Assembly: GCA_905234555.1 (NCBI GenBank)
Contig: CAJOHO010000002.1
Location: 113,499-177,498, forward strand
Length of the DNA: 64,000 bases
Direction: 5' to 3'
From: an uncultured Bacteroidaceae bacterium
Lineage (GTDB): Bacteria > Bacteroidota > Bacteroidia > Bacteroidales > Bacteroidaceae
Part shown: positions 36,203 through 44,242 of the stretch, in pieces
How positions within the stretch are numbered: the first letter of the stretch is position 1
Layout: each line of letters begins with the position of its first letter
Notes under the pieces: model-generated
Told to the model about the DNA's origin: nothing
Database searches by the model: none
The model's input: only the letters and a program-made list of their open reading frames with translations
Translations under genes and position numbers: made by a program

Positions 36203-38209
36203 TTATTTGTTGATTTCCTTGATGAATCCGTTTCTGTAGGCATATAGGAGTTTCTTGAGGTTCTCCACCTTTGCCAGCAGCGTACGTCCCTTGTCGGTGT
36301 CCTTCACATACATTCGCTTGCTGCTCATTTCCACAATCTGCGTCGAACTCTTGATGTCGTCGCCGCTGATGATGGCTTCGTTGGCTGAGCGGAAAGGCTG
36401 GTGCTGTACGAGGTCAAGACCACGTGAGTGGAACGTGAGGGTGTAGCCGGCGATGCCAGTCTTCGGCTGGTAGGCTTTGGAGAATCCGCCGTCGATGACG
36501 AGCAGCTTGCCGTTCGCCTTGATAGGCGTTTCACCTTTCAGCGTACGTACCGGCACATGTCCGTTGATGATGTGACGGTGTTCGCCTTCCACTCCGAAAC
36601 TGTCGAGAATCATGTCAATCACCTTCTCGTCGTTGTTGTACTGGTAGTAGTAGCCTTTGGCTTCCTTGTGGGTGGTCTTGTCGGCAATGAAGTAACGTTC
36701 GAAGGTGGTCATCTTGTCTTTGTCGAACAGCGGAGAGTCGGGACCGCACCACAGATACCAGATGTAGTCCTGGGCGAAGAGCCGTTCTTCTTCGGGTGTG
36801 TCGCGACTGAAGGCTTCACGCACGATGTAACCGGTCTTCTTCATCAGCTCGATCCCTTTGTACCGCTTGCCGCGAATCTCCACTTCCTTCAGCGAACCGT
36901 CTTCGTTGAGCGGAACGCTGGCGTGGTACATGAGGTTGGAGTTCGCAATGGCGTACATACAGCCGTGAGCCAGCAGACAATCCACATGACGGTGCAGCTT
37001 GTCGCTCGTCAGGAACGAATGGGTGATACGTTGCATCAGCAGTTCTTCCTCTTCGCTCAGGGCGTAAGGATCTTGCGGATTGACGGTGGGCAGGCAGGAG
37101 TCGAGTAGGGGATAGTCCTTGTCGTCCAGACGGATGGTGCCTTTCTGCTGGTCGATGAGGTGAAGCAGTTTGCGGTCTTCCATGTGGAAGTCGGGACGTC
37201 GGTCGATGATGCGGGCTTCCTCCTTGAACTGAATGATGGTGATGGCTTTGTGCATCAGCGCAATCAGACGTCGTGTCTTCTCGTCGATGTTGTTATCCTT
37301 GCCTGGATCGAGCAGTCCGAACTGCGAACAGGGATCATTGGCGTAGGTCTCGAGTGCAAATGTAGCCAGCGGCATGAGGTTGATGCCGTAGCCATCTTCG
37401 AGTGTGGCGAGGTTGCCGTAGCGGAGTGTCAGACGAAGCACATTACAGATGCAGGCACGGTTTCCGGCTGCTGCGCCAAACCACTCGATGTCGTGATTTC
37501 CCCACACGATGTCCCAGTGGCTGTAGTTGCAAAGCGTGTCCATGATGAGGTGGGCACCTGCACCTCGGTCGAAGATGTCGCCTAACAGGTGGAGGCGGTC
37601 GATGGCAAGACGCTGGATGAGTTTGCAGATTTCGATGATGAACTCGTCGGCACGCTGGGTCTCGATGATGGTCTGCACGATGACGTTGTAGTAGCGGTGT
37701 TTCTTCTCACCGTAACCAGAATAGCTTTCGTGGAGCAGTTCTTCGATGATGTAGCCGAACTCGCGTGGCAGTTCCTTGCGGATCTTCGAGCGTGTGTATT
37801 TCGACGACACTTCGCGACAAACCTGCATCAGGTGGTTGAGCGTCACAGCATAGAACTCACCCATATCCTTCTCCGTAGCCTTGATGAGCTGGAGCTTTTG
37901 TTCTGGATAGTAAATCAGGGTGCAGAGTTCACGCTTCTCTGCTTTCTTCAGGGCATCGCCGAAAATCTCGTTCACTTTCCGCTTCACGTAGCCGGAGGCG
38001 TTGCGCAACACGTGGTTGAACGCATCGCTCTCGCCGTGAGGGTCGCTGATGAAATGCTCCGTAGGTTTGGGCAGATTCAGGATGGCCTGAAGATTGATAA
38101 TCTCCGTGCTGGCATCGGCAATGGTTGGATAGCTCTGTGCCAACAGTTGCAGGTAGCGCAGGTCTTCCTTGATGCTTTCTTCGCTGATGATAGTCTCCTT
38201 CTGATCCAT
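36203..38209 (-). CDS. fbp: Fructose-1,6-bisphosphatase, class 3
   Basis: The protein has 668 residues, the length of the Firmicutes/Bacteroidetes class. Metallophosphatase motifs are visible: LLGDIFDRGAGAHLIMDTL, WGNHDIEWFG and IINGHVPVR. It dephosphorylates fructose-1,6-bisphosphate in gluconeogenesis. It has its own TATCTTTG promoter at 38230-38237. Confidence 0.96.
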   Translation of the reverse strand: MDQKETIISEESIKEDLRYLQLLAQSYPTIADASTEIINLQAILNLPKPTEHFISDPHGESDAFNHVLRNASGYVKRKVNEIFGDALKKAEKRELCTLIYYPEQKLQLIKATEKDMGEFYAVTLNHLMQVCREVSSKYTRSKIRKELPREFGYIIEELLHESYSGYGEKKHRYYNVIVQTIIETQRADEFIIEICKLIQRLAIDRLHLLGDIFDRGAGAHLIMDTLCNYSHWDIVWGNHDIEWFGAAAGNRACICNVLRLTLRYGNLATLEDGYGINLMPLATFALETYANDPCSQFGLLDPGKDNNIDEKTRRLIALMHKAITIIQFKEEARIIDRRPDFHMEDRKLLHLIDQQKGTIRLDDKDYPLLDSCLPTVNPQDPYALSEEEELLMQRITHSFLTSDKLHRHVDCLLAHGCMYAIANSNLMYHASVPLNEDGSLKEVEIRGKRYKGIELMKKTGYIVREAFSRDTPEEERLFAQDYIWYLWCGPDSPLFDKDKMTTFERYFIADKTTHKEAKGYYYQYNNDEKVIDMILDSFGVEGEHRHIINGHVPVRTLKGETPIKANGKLLVIDGGFSKAYQPKTGIAGYTLTFHSRGLDLVQHQPFRSANEAIISGDDIKSSTQIVEMSSKRMYVKDTDKGRTLLAKVENLKKLLYAYRNGFIKEINK

Positions 38210-38229
38210 GTTTCTAAGCTTTGAATCTG

Positions 38230-38237
38230 CAAAGATA
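38230..38237 (-). promoter_or_regulatory. -7 element (TATCTTTG) for fbp
   Basis: CAAAGATA on the + strand, 21 bp upstream of the start. Confidence 0.5.
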
Positions 38238-38309
38238 AGGAAAATTCTTTAATTTGCCTGCTTCACAGGCCTAAAATCTGAAAAAACTGCCTGCTACCTT
38301 CCCAAACAG

Positions 38310-38350
38310 CGACGCACATTCACCGATTTGGCAAATGTGCGTCACTTTTA
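38310..38350. terminator. Hairpin after the sigma-factor operon
   Basis: GACGCACATT/AATGTGCGTC, 10 bp perfect. There is no strong T-run in the operon direction, so it may be a partial terminator. Confidence 0.4.
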
Positions 38351-38433
38351 AGTTAGTCTTATTCTGTGTTTGTGTTGGGCTAAAATATCTTTCTGTTTAG
38401 TAAGAATCTCGTTCTGTTAAGTCAGTCTGTCTC

Positions 38434-38988
38434 TTAATTCTTTCGTCCTGGTCCTGCTTGTCCTCCGTTTTTCCAATGTCCGCCCTGTCCGCCTTGACCT
38501 CCGTTGTTCCATCGGCCAGACTGTCCTCCTTGTCCTGGTGGAGAGAAACGGCGGAGTGCGTACATATTGAATTTGAAGAGTGCTCCGCGAACCTTGTGGA
38601 TCTTCTTCCAGCTGAGCACAGAGTGGAACTTCTTGTAGTAGGTCTGCTCGATGGTCTTGTTGTCGATTTCGAGTGCCAGACACTTCTTCAGCGTACGTTC
38701 GTAGTCCGCTTCGCTGCTGTTTTCGTTGCAGGATGCCATGAGTCGTGTGGCTTCCATGTTGTTCTGACGTTCCAGCTCCAGCATTTTGTGGATCATGGGG
38801 AAGAGACGTTGCGCTTCCGACTCTGTGAGACCGGCATCACGTGTGACAAAGGATTCCAGCTCCTTGTTGTAGTTTTCAGGAGAGAACTGTCGTCTGTCTC
38901 TGCCTCCGTTCCCGCCCTGTTGATTCCATTGCGCCATTGCGCAGAGGCTCATGGTGAGGCAAAGGGTTATGAGGGTGATTCGTTTCAT
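38434..38988 (-). CDS. Exported Spy/CpxP-like helical protein with Gly-rich tail
   Basis: The protein has 184 residues with a signal peptide (MKRITLITLCLTMSLCAMAQ). The central part is helical and charged (SEAQRLFPMIHKMLELERQNNMEATRLMASC), resembling periplasmic sensors/chaperones of the Spy/CpxP kind. The tail is GGQGGQGG repeats. It is the last gene of a sigma factor - membrane protein - this protein operon, so it may act as the periplasmic arm of the envelope response. The role is inferred from context only. Confidence 0.75.
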   Translation of the reverse strand: MKRITLITLCLTMSLCAMAQWNQQGGNGGRDRRQFSPENYNKELESFVTRDAGLTESEAQRLFPMIHKMLELERQNNMEATRLMASCNENSSEADYERTLKKCLALEIDNKTIEQTYYKKFHSVLSWKKIHKVRGALFKFNMYALRRFSPPGQGGQSGRWNNGGQGGQGGHWKNGGQAGPGRKN

Positions 38989-39055
38989 TGTTGTTTTGTT
39001 TTTAGTTGTGTTTGGGCTTGGTTAAAAAGAGGTCTGATGGTGTCGCAAAGGAGTT

Positions 39056-39490
39056 TTACATTCCGGCTCCGGAGAGGTAGTTGTAGATGTCTGCCTCATC
39101 GACAAGTGCGTAGCTGAGTGCTTCTTCGCTGTACTCGTCGTAGCCGTATTCGTCCTCCTGCATGTTTGTGTTGTTCTGGGCTAAAGCCTGCTGAGTGGAC
39201 TGTGAGCCTGTGCCGTTCTGGATGTCAGGACCTGAACTGGTGACCCAGAAGAAAGCACCTGCGATGCAGGCAGCAGCCGCCGTAGTAAGGAACCACGTGA
39301 TACGTGAACGCTTGGCAGCGCGGTTGTGGCTCTTCAGCTCAACAACCTTGCTGGCAGTCTGGTTCTGCTCTGCGCGTGGTTCTTCAGGCAACTGACTCAT
39401 CACTCGCTCCGTGAGATTCTCGAAGTATCCCTTGGGAGTGGTGAAGGGGTTGCGCTTCTCCAATTGGTCGATGTTGAACTTCTGCTTCAT
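39056..39490 (-). CDS. Membrane protein, probable anti-sigma partner
   Basis: The protein has 144 residues. The N-terminal cytoplasmic part (NPFTTPKGYFENLTERVMSQLPEEP) is followed by one TM segment (ITWFLTTAAAACIAGAFFWVTSS) and an acidic periplasmic part. This layout, directly downstream of an ECF sigma gene, fits an anti-sigma factor or accessory protein, though no zinc-binding anti-sigma motif is present. Confidence 0.75.
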   Translation of the reverse strand: MKQKFNIDQLEKRNPFTTPKGYFENLTERVMSQLPEEPRAEQNQTASKVVELKSHNRAAKRSRITWFLTTAAAACIAGAFFWVTSSGPDIQNGTGSQSTQQALAQNNTNMQEDEYGYDEYSEEALSYALVDEADIYNYLSGAGM

Positions 39491-39606
39491 GACTTTATTG
39501 AGTTTTTTTGTGGCTTGGTCTAAAGCTGGTGTTTAGAACCAGTCTAATTCGTTTGACTATGATTGTTTTGGAAAGTTTAATCGGTTGGGTGAAAAAATCG
39601 AAAAGT

Positions 39607-40182
39607 TTAATCGTGCTGATGGAAAAAATCTTCAATTTTCTTGACAGCAAGGTGGTAAGAAGCTTTGAGCGCACCCACGCTGGTACCTGTAATCTCCGAC
39701 ATATCCTCGTATTTCATCTCCTGGTAGTACTTCATGGTGAAGACGGCCCGTTGTTTGGAGGGTAGGGAAGCGATGGCTGCCTGCAGGAGGGCTTCTGTCT
39801 CGTCACCGTCGAAGTAAGGATCGCTTTGGAGGGTGTTGGCGAGTGTGAGGGTGCTGCCTTCGTCGTCGTCGTCACCCAGGGGTGAGGTATCGATGGAGAT
39901 GGTCTCGTGCTGGTGGCTGAGGAAGGTAAGTGCTTCGTTGTAGGCAATTCGGAACAGCCACGTCTGGAGTTTGCTGTCGCCTCTGAACGTATGCAGGCTG
40001 CTCCAAGCCTTCACGAACGTATTTTGCAGCACGTCGTCAGCATCGTCGTGGTAGGTCACCATACGGCGAATCTGCCAATAGAGGCTTTGCCCATAGATAT
40101 TCACCACGTCTTCGAAGGCGCGGCGTTGGGTCTGTGGGTCACGTAAGCGGCTGATCAGTTCTGCTTCGTTCACTTGCTTCAT
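39607..40182 (-). CDS. ECF-type RNA polymerase sigma factor
   Basis: The protein has 191 residues. Region 2 is visible (YGQSLYWQIRRMVTYHDDADDVLQNTFVKAW) and region 4 (LPSKQRAVFTMKYYQEMKYEDMSEITGTSVGALKASYHLA). It redirects RNA polymerase to an envelope or stress regulon. It heads a three-gene operon with the membrane protein and the Spy-like protein. Confidence 0.93.
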   Translation of the reverse strand: MKQVNEAELISRLRDPQTQRRAFEDVVNIYGQSLYWQIRRMVTYHDDADDVLQNTFVKAWSSLHTFRGDSKLQTWLFRIAYNEALTFLSHQHETISIDTSPLGDDDDEGSTLTLANTLQSDPYFDGDETEALLQAAIASLPSKQRAVFTMKYYQEMKYEDMSEITGTSVGALKASYHLAVKKIEDFFHQHD

Positions 40183-40254
40183 ATTCTATCAGACGGGGTA
40201 AAGGGTGAAAAGTTTAAGGCGAAGCGAAATTTACACTCAATTATGTTCAAAAAA

Positions 40255-40293
40255 ATAGTTGACGTTAGATGCCGGGCATCTTCAATCAACTAT
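40255..40293 (-). terminator. Terminator of the small CTD-like gene
   Basis: ATAGTTGA/TCAACTAT with inner GATGCC/GGCATC, followed on the minus strand by TTTTTTT. Confidence 0.75.
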
Positions 40294-40340
40294 TCTGTTA
40301 TGCTTATGGAAGAAAAACGTGCGGTACGAGGGGCGGCTTC

Positions 40341-40652
40341 TTATCTCAGATAGACCTTGCGAGCCACTTTTCCTACCTTCACGATGTAGCAACCTTTGGG
40401 AAGTTGGTTCAGATCGATGCTCTTGCTGTTGCTGTCGATACGATAGGAGACAACCTTTACACCTGTCATGTTGTAGATTTCCACCATCTGGTGTTCTGCA
40501 TTCTTGATGTAGAGGGTAGCGTCATTCACAGCGATGCTCACCTCTTTCTGCTCTTGTTCGATGGTGGTGCGCTGGATGTCTTGGGCATTCATCTGCGCTG
40601 GAGCTGCAAGGGTGAATGCCAATATAGCAATGGAAAGTATCTTTTTTATCAT
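40341..40652 (-). CDS. Small exported protein made almost only of a T9SS-type C-terminal domain
   Basis: The protein has 103 residues with a signal peptide (MIKKILSIAILAFTLAAPAQMNAQ). The C-terminal 50 residues read VEIYNMTGVKVVSYRID and SIDLNQLPKGCYIVKVGKVARKVYLR, the pattern of type A sorting domains (IYxxxGxxV, L..G.Y.V.). Normally this domain ends a large secreted cargo; here only about 25 residues precede it. It may be a cargo-less surface protein or a domain remnant. Has its own promoter and terminator. Confidence 0.8.
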   Translation of the reverse strand: MIKKILSIAILAFTLAAPAQMNAQDIQRTTIEQEQKEVSIAVNDATLYIKNAEHQMVEIYNMTGVKVVSYRIDSNSKSIDLNQLPKGCYIVKVGKVARKVYLR

Positions 40653-40696
40653 AGGCTTTTAGTCTTTAATAAGGTCATTATACACCTTTTCGAGTG

Positions 40697-40704
40697 CAAA
40701 AATA
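40697..40704 (-). promoter_or_regulatory. -7 element (TATTTTTG) for the CTD-like gene
   Basis: CAAAAATA on the + strand, 45 bp upstream. Confidence 0.4.
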
Positions 40705-40876
40705 GAATTTGTTTCTGAATTGTGCAAGAAAATTTCAAAAAAAATTCACAAAAAACACAATTTTTTTCTTTTTGCAGCGTTAAAGCCTCCGATTTTGCTA
40801 CTTCTTCCTTAACTTTTTCGCTTTTTTTTCCGTTTTTCCTCTTCTCCGTTACCAGCCATTCTGTCTATGGGCTTCG

Positions 40877-41791
40877 CTATACGTCTAAGGTCAGTCCTTC
40901 GTCGGCAAGGAGGGTGTTGGGGAATACTTCCTGTGCTTCACGCAGGAGGAGGTTTTCGTCTTCGTAGCGTTGGGAGAAGTGTCCGATGAGGAGGCGTTTG
41001 GCATGAGCAGCCAAAGCGATTTGTGCTGCCTGACGTGCTGTGGTGTGGTGGTATTTCTCTGCCCGTTGGAGGTTGTCGTCTGCGTAGGTGGCTTCGTGGT
41101 AGAGCAGATCCACACCTTCCAGATAGTCGGCAATGTCTGGTTTGTAGATGGTGTCGGAACAGTAGGCGAAGGAACGTGGTGCTTCGGCTGGTGTGACCAA
41201 TGCTTCGTTGGGAATGATGCTGCCGTCCGGCAAGGTGAAGTCCTGTCCTGCCTTGATGTTGTTGATTTGCCAGACAGGAATATCGTAGCGTTCGATGGCT
41301 TCGCGACGGATATGCGGAAGGAGCGGTTTTTCGCGGAAAAGATAGCCGCAGCAGCGGATTCTGTGTTGCAGGGGAATGGAAAAGACCGTGAGGCTATGGT
41401 CTTCGTAGATGGGGGCAAAGGCTTTGGTATCGACGGTGTGGAAAACCACTTCGAAGTCGAGGTTGGGGCAGAAGTAGTCGATTTGCGGCTGGAAGACGGG
41501 TTCCAGGTCGGCAGGACCGTAGATGTGGAGTGGGGCAGTACGTCCCAGCAGGTTCTGGGTGGAGATGAGTCCCATCAGTCCGAAACAGTGGTCGCCATGC
41601 ATGTGGGTGATGAAGACGGTCTGCATGCGGTTGAGGTGCACGTGGTTGCGACGCAAGGCCAGCTGTGTGCCTTCTGCACAATCCACCAGAAAGTATTTCT
41701 CGCGGATATTGACAATGTGGGCACTTCCGTTGTGGCGCATCGTGGGAAGGGCGCTCCCACAACCCAGGACTGTGACTTGGAACTTCTCCAT
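40877..41791 (-). CDS. rnz: Ribonuclease Z
   Basis: The start is at ATG 41791 (MEKFQVTVLGCGSALPT), the family N-terminus; the track start adds 29 residues. The product has 304 residues. The metallo-beta-lactamase motif is FITHMHGDHCFGL, with later FSIPLQHRIRCCGYLF and LLYHEATY. It processes the 3' ends of tRNA precursors. Downstream of rpsA on the same strand. Confidence 0.95.
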   Translation of the reverse strand: MEKFQVTVLGCGSALPTMRHNGSAHIVNIREKYFLVDCAEGTQLALRRNHVHLNRMQTVFITHMHGDHCFGLMGLISTQNLLGRTAPLHIYGPADLEPVFQPQIDYFCPNLDFEVVFHTVDTKAFAPIYEDHSLTVFSIPLQHRIRCCGYLFREKPLLPHIRREAIERYDIPVWQINNIKAGQDFTLPDGSIIPNEALVTPAEAPRSFAYCSDTIYKPDIADYLEGVDLLYHEATYADDNLQRAEKYHHTTARQAAQIALAAHAKRLLIGHFSQRYEDENLLLREAQEVFPNTLLADEGLTLDV

Positions 41792-41816
41792 ATATATATA
41801 ATAAGGTATAGAGTTG

Positions 41817-41892
41817 TCAAAAAAATCAAGGATTTTAAGGATTTTAAGGCATCCGTTTGCACGGAAGATCCTCGTCATCCTTAAAATCCTTG
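41817..41892 (-). terminator. Terminator of rpsA
   Basis: CAAGGATTTTAAGG/CCTTAAAATCCTTG, 14-bp perfect arms, then TTTTTTT on the minus strand. Confidence 0.7.
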
Positions 41893-41913
41893 AAAGTGAG
41901 TGCTTATGTCGGA

Positions 41914-43830
41914 TTATTCAGCTGCTTCTTCAGCTTTCTCAGCTACAGGAGCTTCTTCAGCAGTCTCTTCTGCCTTTGCAGGCTCTTCTGCCTTAGCGGC
42001 CTTAGCCTTTGTAGCCTTAGCTGGCTTCTCTGCCTTTGCAGTCTCAGCTTCCATGTTAGCCTTGAGGTTAGCGAGAGCGTCGATGTCACCCAGCGTTGTG
42101 CTGGCAGCCTTGTTCTGGATCACAGGAGCAGCTTCCTTCTCCTTGCGAGCAGTCTTCTTGGCAGCAGCAGCGGCCTTCTTGGCTTCACGAGCTTCAGCAC
42201 GTGCTACATCTTCGTAGATGCGGCTGTGGCTGAGGATGATGCGCTTAGCGTCCTTGTTGAACTCGATTACCTTGAACTCGAGTTCTTCGCCCAGCTGAGC
42301 CTGGCTTCCGTCTTCCTTCACGAGATGCTTAGGAGTAGCGAAGCCTTCAACACCGTATTCCAGAGCAATCACAGCACCCTTGTCGAGTACTTCGATGATC
42401 TTACCTGTGTGTACGCTGTCCTGAGTGAAGATAGTCTCGAAGTTGTTCCAAGGATTCTCCTCCAGCTGCTTGTGACCAAGGCTGAGACGACGGTTCTCCT
42501 TGTCGATGTCGAGTACCTGAACTTCGATAGGTGCACCAACCTGAGTGAACTCTGATGGGTGCTTGATCTTCTTGGTCCAGCTGAGGTCGCTGATATGGAT
42601 AAGACCGTCAACACCTTCTTCAATCTCAACGAATACGCCGAAGTTAGTGAAGTTGCGAACCTTAGCGGTGTGCTGGCTGCCAACAGGATATTTCTCTTCG
42701 ATGTTCTCCCAAGGATCAGCCTTCAGCTGCTTGATACCCAGACTCATCTTACGCTCTTCGCGGTCGAGAGTGAGGATAACGGCATCAACTTCGTCGCCAA
42801 CCTTCAGGAAGTCCTGAGCTGAGTGGAGATGAGCACTCCAGCTCATTTCGCTCACGTGGATGAGACCTTCTACGCCAGGAGCAATCTCGATGAATGCACC
42901 GTAGTCGGCCATCACTACTACCTTGCCGTGAACCTTGTCGCCCACCTTCAGCTCGCTGTCGAGTGCATCCCATGGATGTGGAGTGAGCTGCTTCAGACCG
43001 AGGGCGATGCGCTTCTTCTCGTCGTCGAAGTCGAGGATTACTACGTTGAGCTTCTGATCGAGTTCAACCACTTCCTTCGGATCGCTTACGCGGCCCCAAG
43101 AGAGGTCTGTGATGTGGATGAGACCGTCAACACCACCCAGGTCGATGAATACGCCGTAGCTGGTGATATTCTTAACCGTACCTTCGAGGATCTGACCCTT
43201 CTCCAGACGGCTGATAATTTCCTTCTTCTGAGCTTCAAGCTCTGCTTCGATAAGAGCCTTGTGGCTGACAACAACGTTGCGGAACTCCTGGTTGATCTTC
43301 ACAATCTGGAACTCCATGGTCTTGCCAACGAATGTATCGTAGTCGCGGATAGGCTTCACGTCGATCTGGCTGCCTGGCAAGAATGCCTCTGTACCGAATA
43401 CATCGACAATCATACCACCCTTTGTGCGGCACTTCACGAAACCCTTCACGATTTCCTTGCTCTCCATTGCTGCGTTTACACGCTCCCAAGAACGAGCGGC
43501 ACGAGCCTTCTTGTGAGAAAGCACCAGCTGACCCTTCTTGTCTTCCTGATTCTCAATGAATACTTCTACTGTGTCACCTACCTGAAGGTCAGGGTTGTAG
43601 CGGAATTCGCTTCTTGCAATGACACCTTCGCTCTTGTAGCCGATGTTTACAACTACTTCGCGATCGTTGAGGCTGCTGACGGTTCCGTCAACAACGTCGT
43701 TCTCAGCTACCTTGTTCAGTGTAGCCTCGTAAGCTTTGGCAGCTTCAGCCTTCTCAGCGGCAGAGAAACCTTCGTTCTCAAATGCCTCCCAGTCGAAGCT
43801 TTCCAGCGGTTGAATGTTTTTTGTTTCCAT
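41914..43830 (-). CDS. rpsA: Ribosomal protein S1
   Basis: The protein has 638 residues. About six S1/OB repeats are visible through recurring phrases (GTVSSLNDREVVVNIG, GTVKNITSYGVFIDLGGVDGLIHITDLSW, GKVVVMADYGAFIEIAPGVEGLIHVSEMSW and others). It helps mRNA binding on the 30S subunit, important here where strong Shine-Dalgarno sites are rare. The C-terminal roughly 90 residues are an Ala/Lys/Glu-rich low-complexity tail (AKATKAKAAKAEEPAKAEE). Promoter TATCTTTG at 43928-43935. Confidence 0.96.
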   Translation of the reverse strand: METKNIQPLESFDWEAFENEGFSAAEKAEAAKAYEATLNKVAENDVVDGTVSSLNDREVVVNIGYKSEGVIARSEFRYNPDLQVGDTVEVFIENQEDKKGQLVLSHKKARAARSWERVNAAMESKEIVKGFVKCRTKGGMIVDVFGTEAFLPGSQIDVKPIRDYDTFVGKTMEFQIVKINQEFRNVVVSHKALIEAELEAQKKEIISRLEKGQILEGTVKNITSYGVFIDLGGVDGLIHITDLSWGRVSDPKEVVELDQKLNVVILDFDDEKKRIALGLKQLTPHPWDALDSELKVGDKVHGKVVVMADYGAFIEIAPGVEGLIHVSEMSWSAHLHSAQDFLKVGDEVDAVILTLDREERKMSLGIKQLKADPWENIEEKYPVGSQHTAKVRNFTNFGVFVEIEEGVDGLIHISDLSWTKKIKHPSEFTQVGAPIEVQVLDIDKENRRLSLGHKQLEENPWNNFETIFTQDSVHTGKIIEVLDKGAVIALEYGVEGFATPKHLVKEDGSQAQLGEELEFKVIEFNKDAKRIILSHSRIYEDVARAEAREAKKAAAAAKKTARKEKEAAPVIQNKAASTTLGDIDALANLKANMEAETAKAEKPAKATKAKAAKAEEPAKAEETAEEAPVAEKAEEAAE

Positions 43831-43927
43831 AAAAAAAATAAGTTTTTTTAATTAATAATGTTAGACATTATGTTGTTTGATGGTCCCTGCGACACCCTTT
43901 TATGGAGAAGGGCACGCAAAAACCTTG

Positions 43928-43935
43928 CAAAGATA
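43928..43935 (-). promoter_or_regulatory. -7 element (TATCTTTG) for rpsA
   Basis: CAAAGATA on the + strand, 98 bp upstream of the start. The rest of the 412-bp gap 43831-44242 holds only this and the promoter at 44126-44157. Confidence 0.55.
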
Positions 43936-44125
43936 CGGAAAAATTCCGAAATAAAATAATTTTTCAGCAGAAATCTTCATTTTTTCGTCTGACTTCTACA
44001 AAGTTGCCTCCAAAATGCCCATTCTCAGTCCTTTTCAAAAGCAAATTCCAATTCTTCTTATGTCTTCCCACGATAGCACCTCAACTCAACCAGTAAACCG
44101 TTTTTGTGCGAATTTTTGTGTTTTA

Positions 44126-44157
44126 TTTGGTGGTTCGAGGGAAAAGTAGTAACTTTG
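44126..44157 (+). promoter_or_regulatory. Promoter of the glycyl radical enzyme gene
   Basis: TTTG, 20 bp, TAACTTTG, 85 bp before the start. Confidence 0.65.
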
Positions 44158-44242
44158 CAGGCAAATAACAATCACCTAGGAAACTCCCATCCCAGACGCC
44201 AATAAATTCCACTTAAAATCGCCAATAACTGACTATAAAGAT

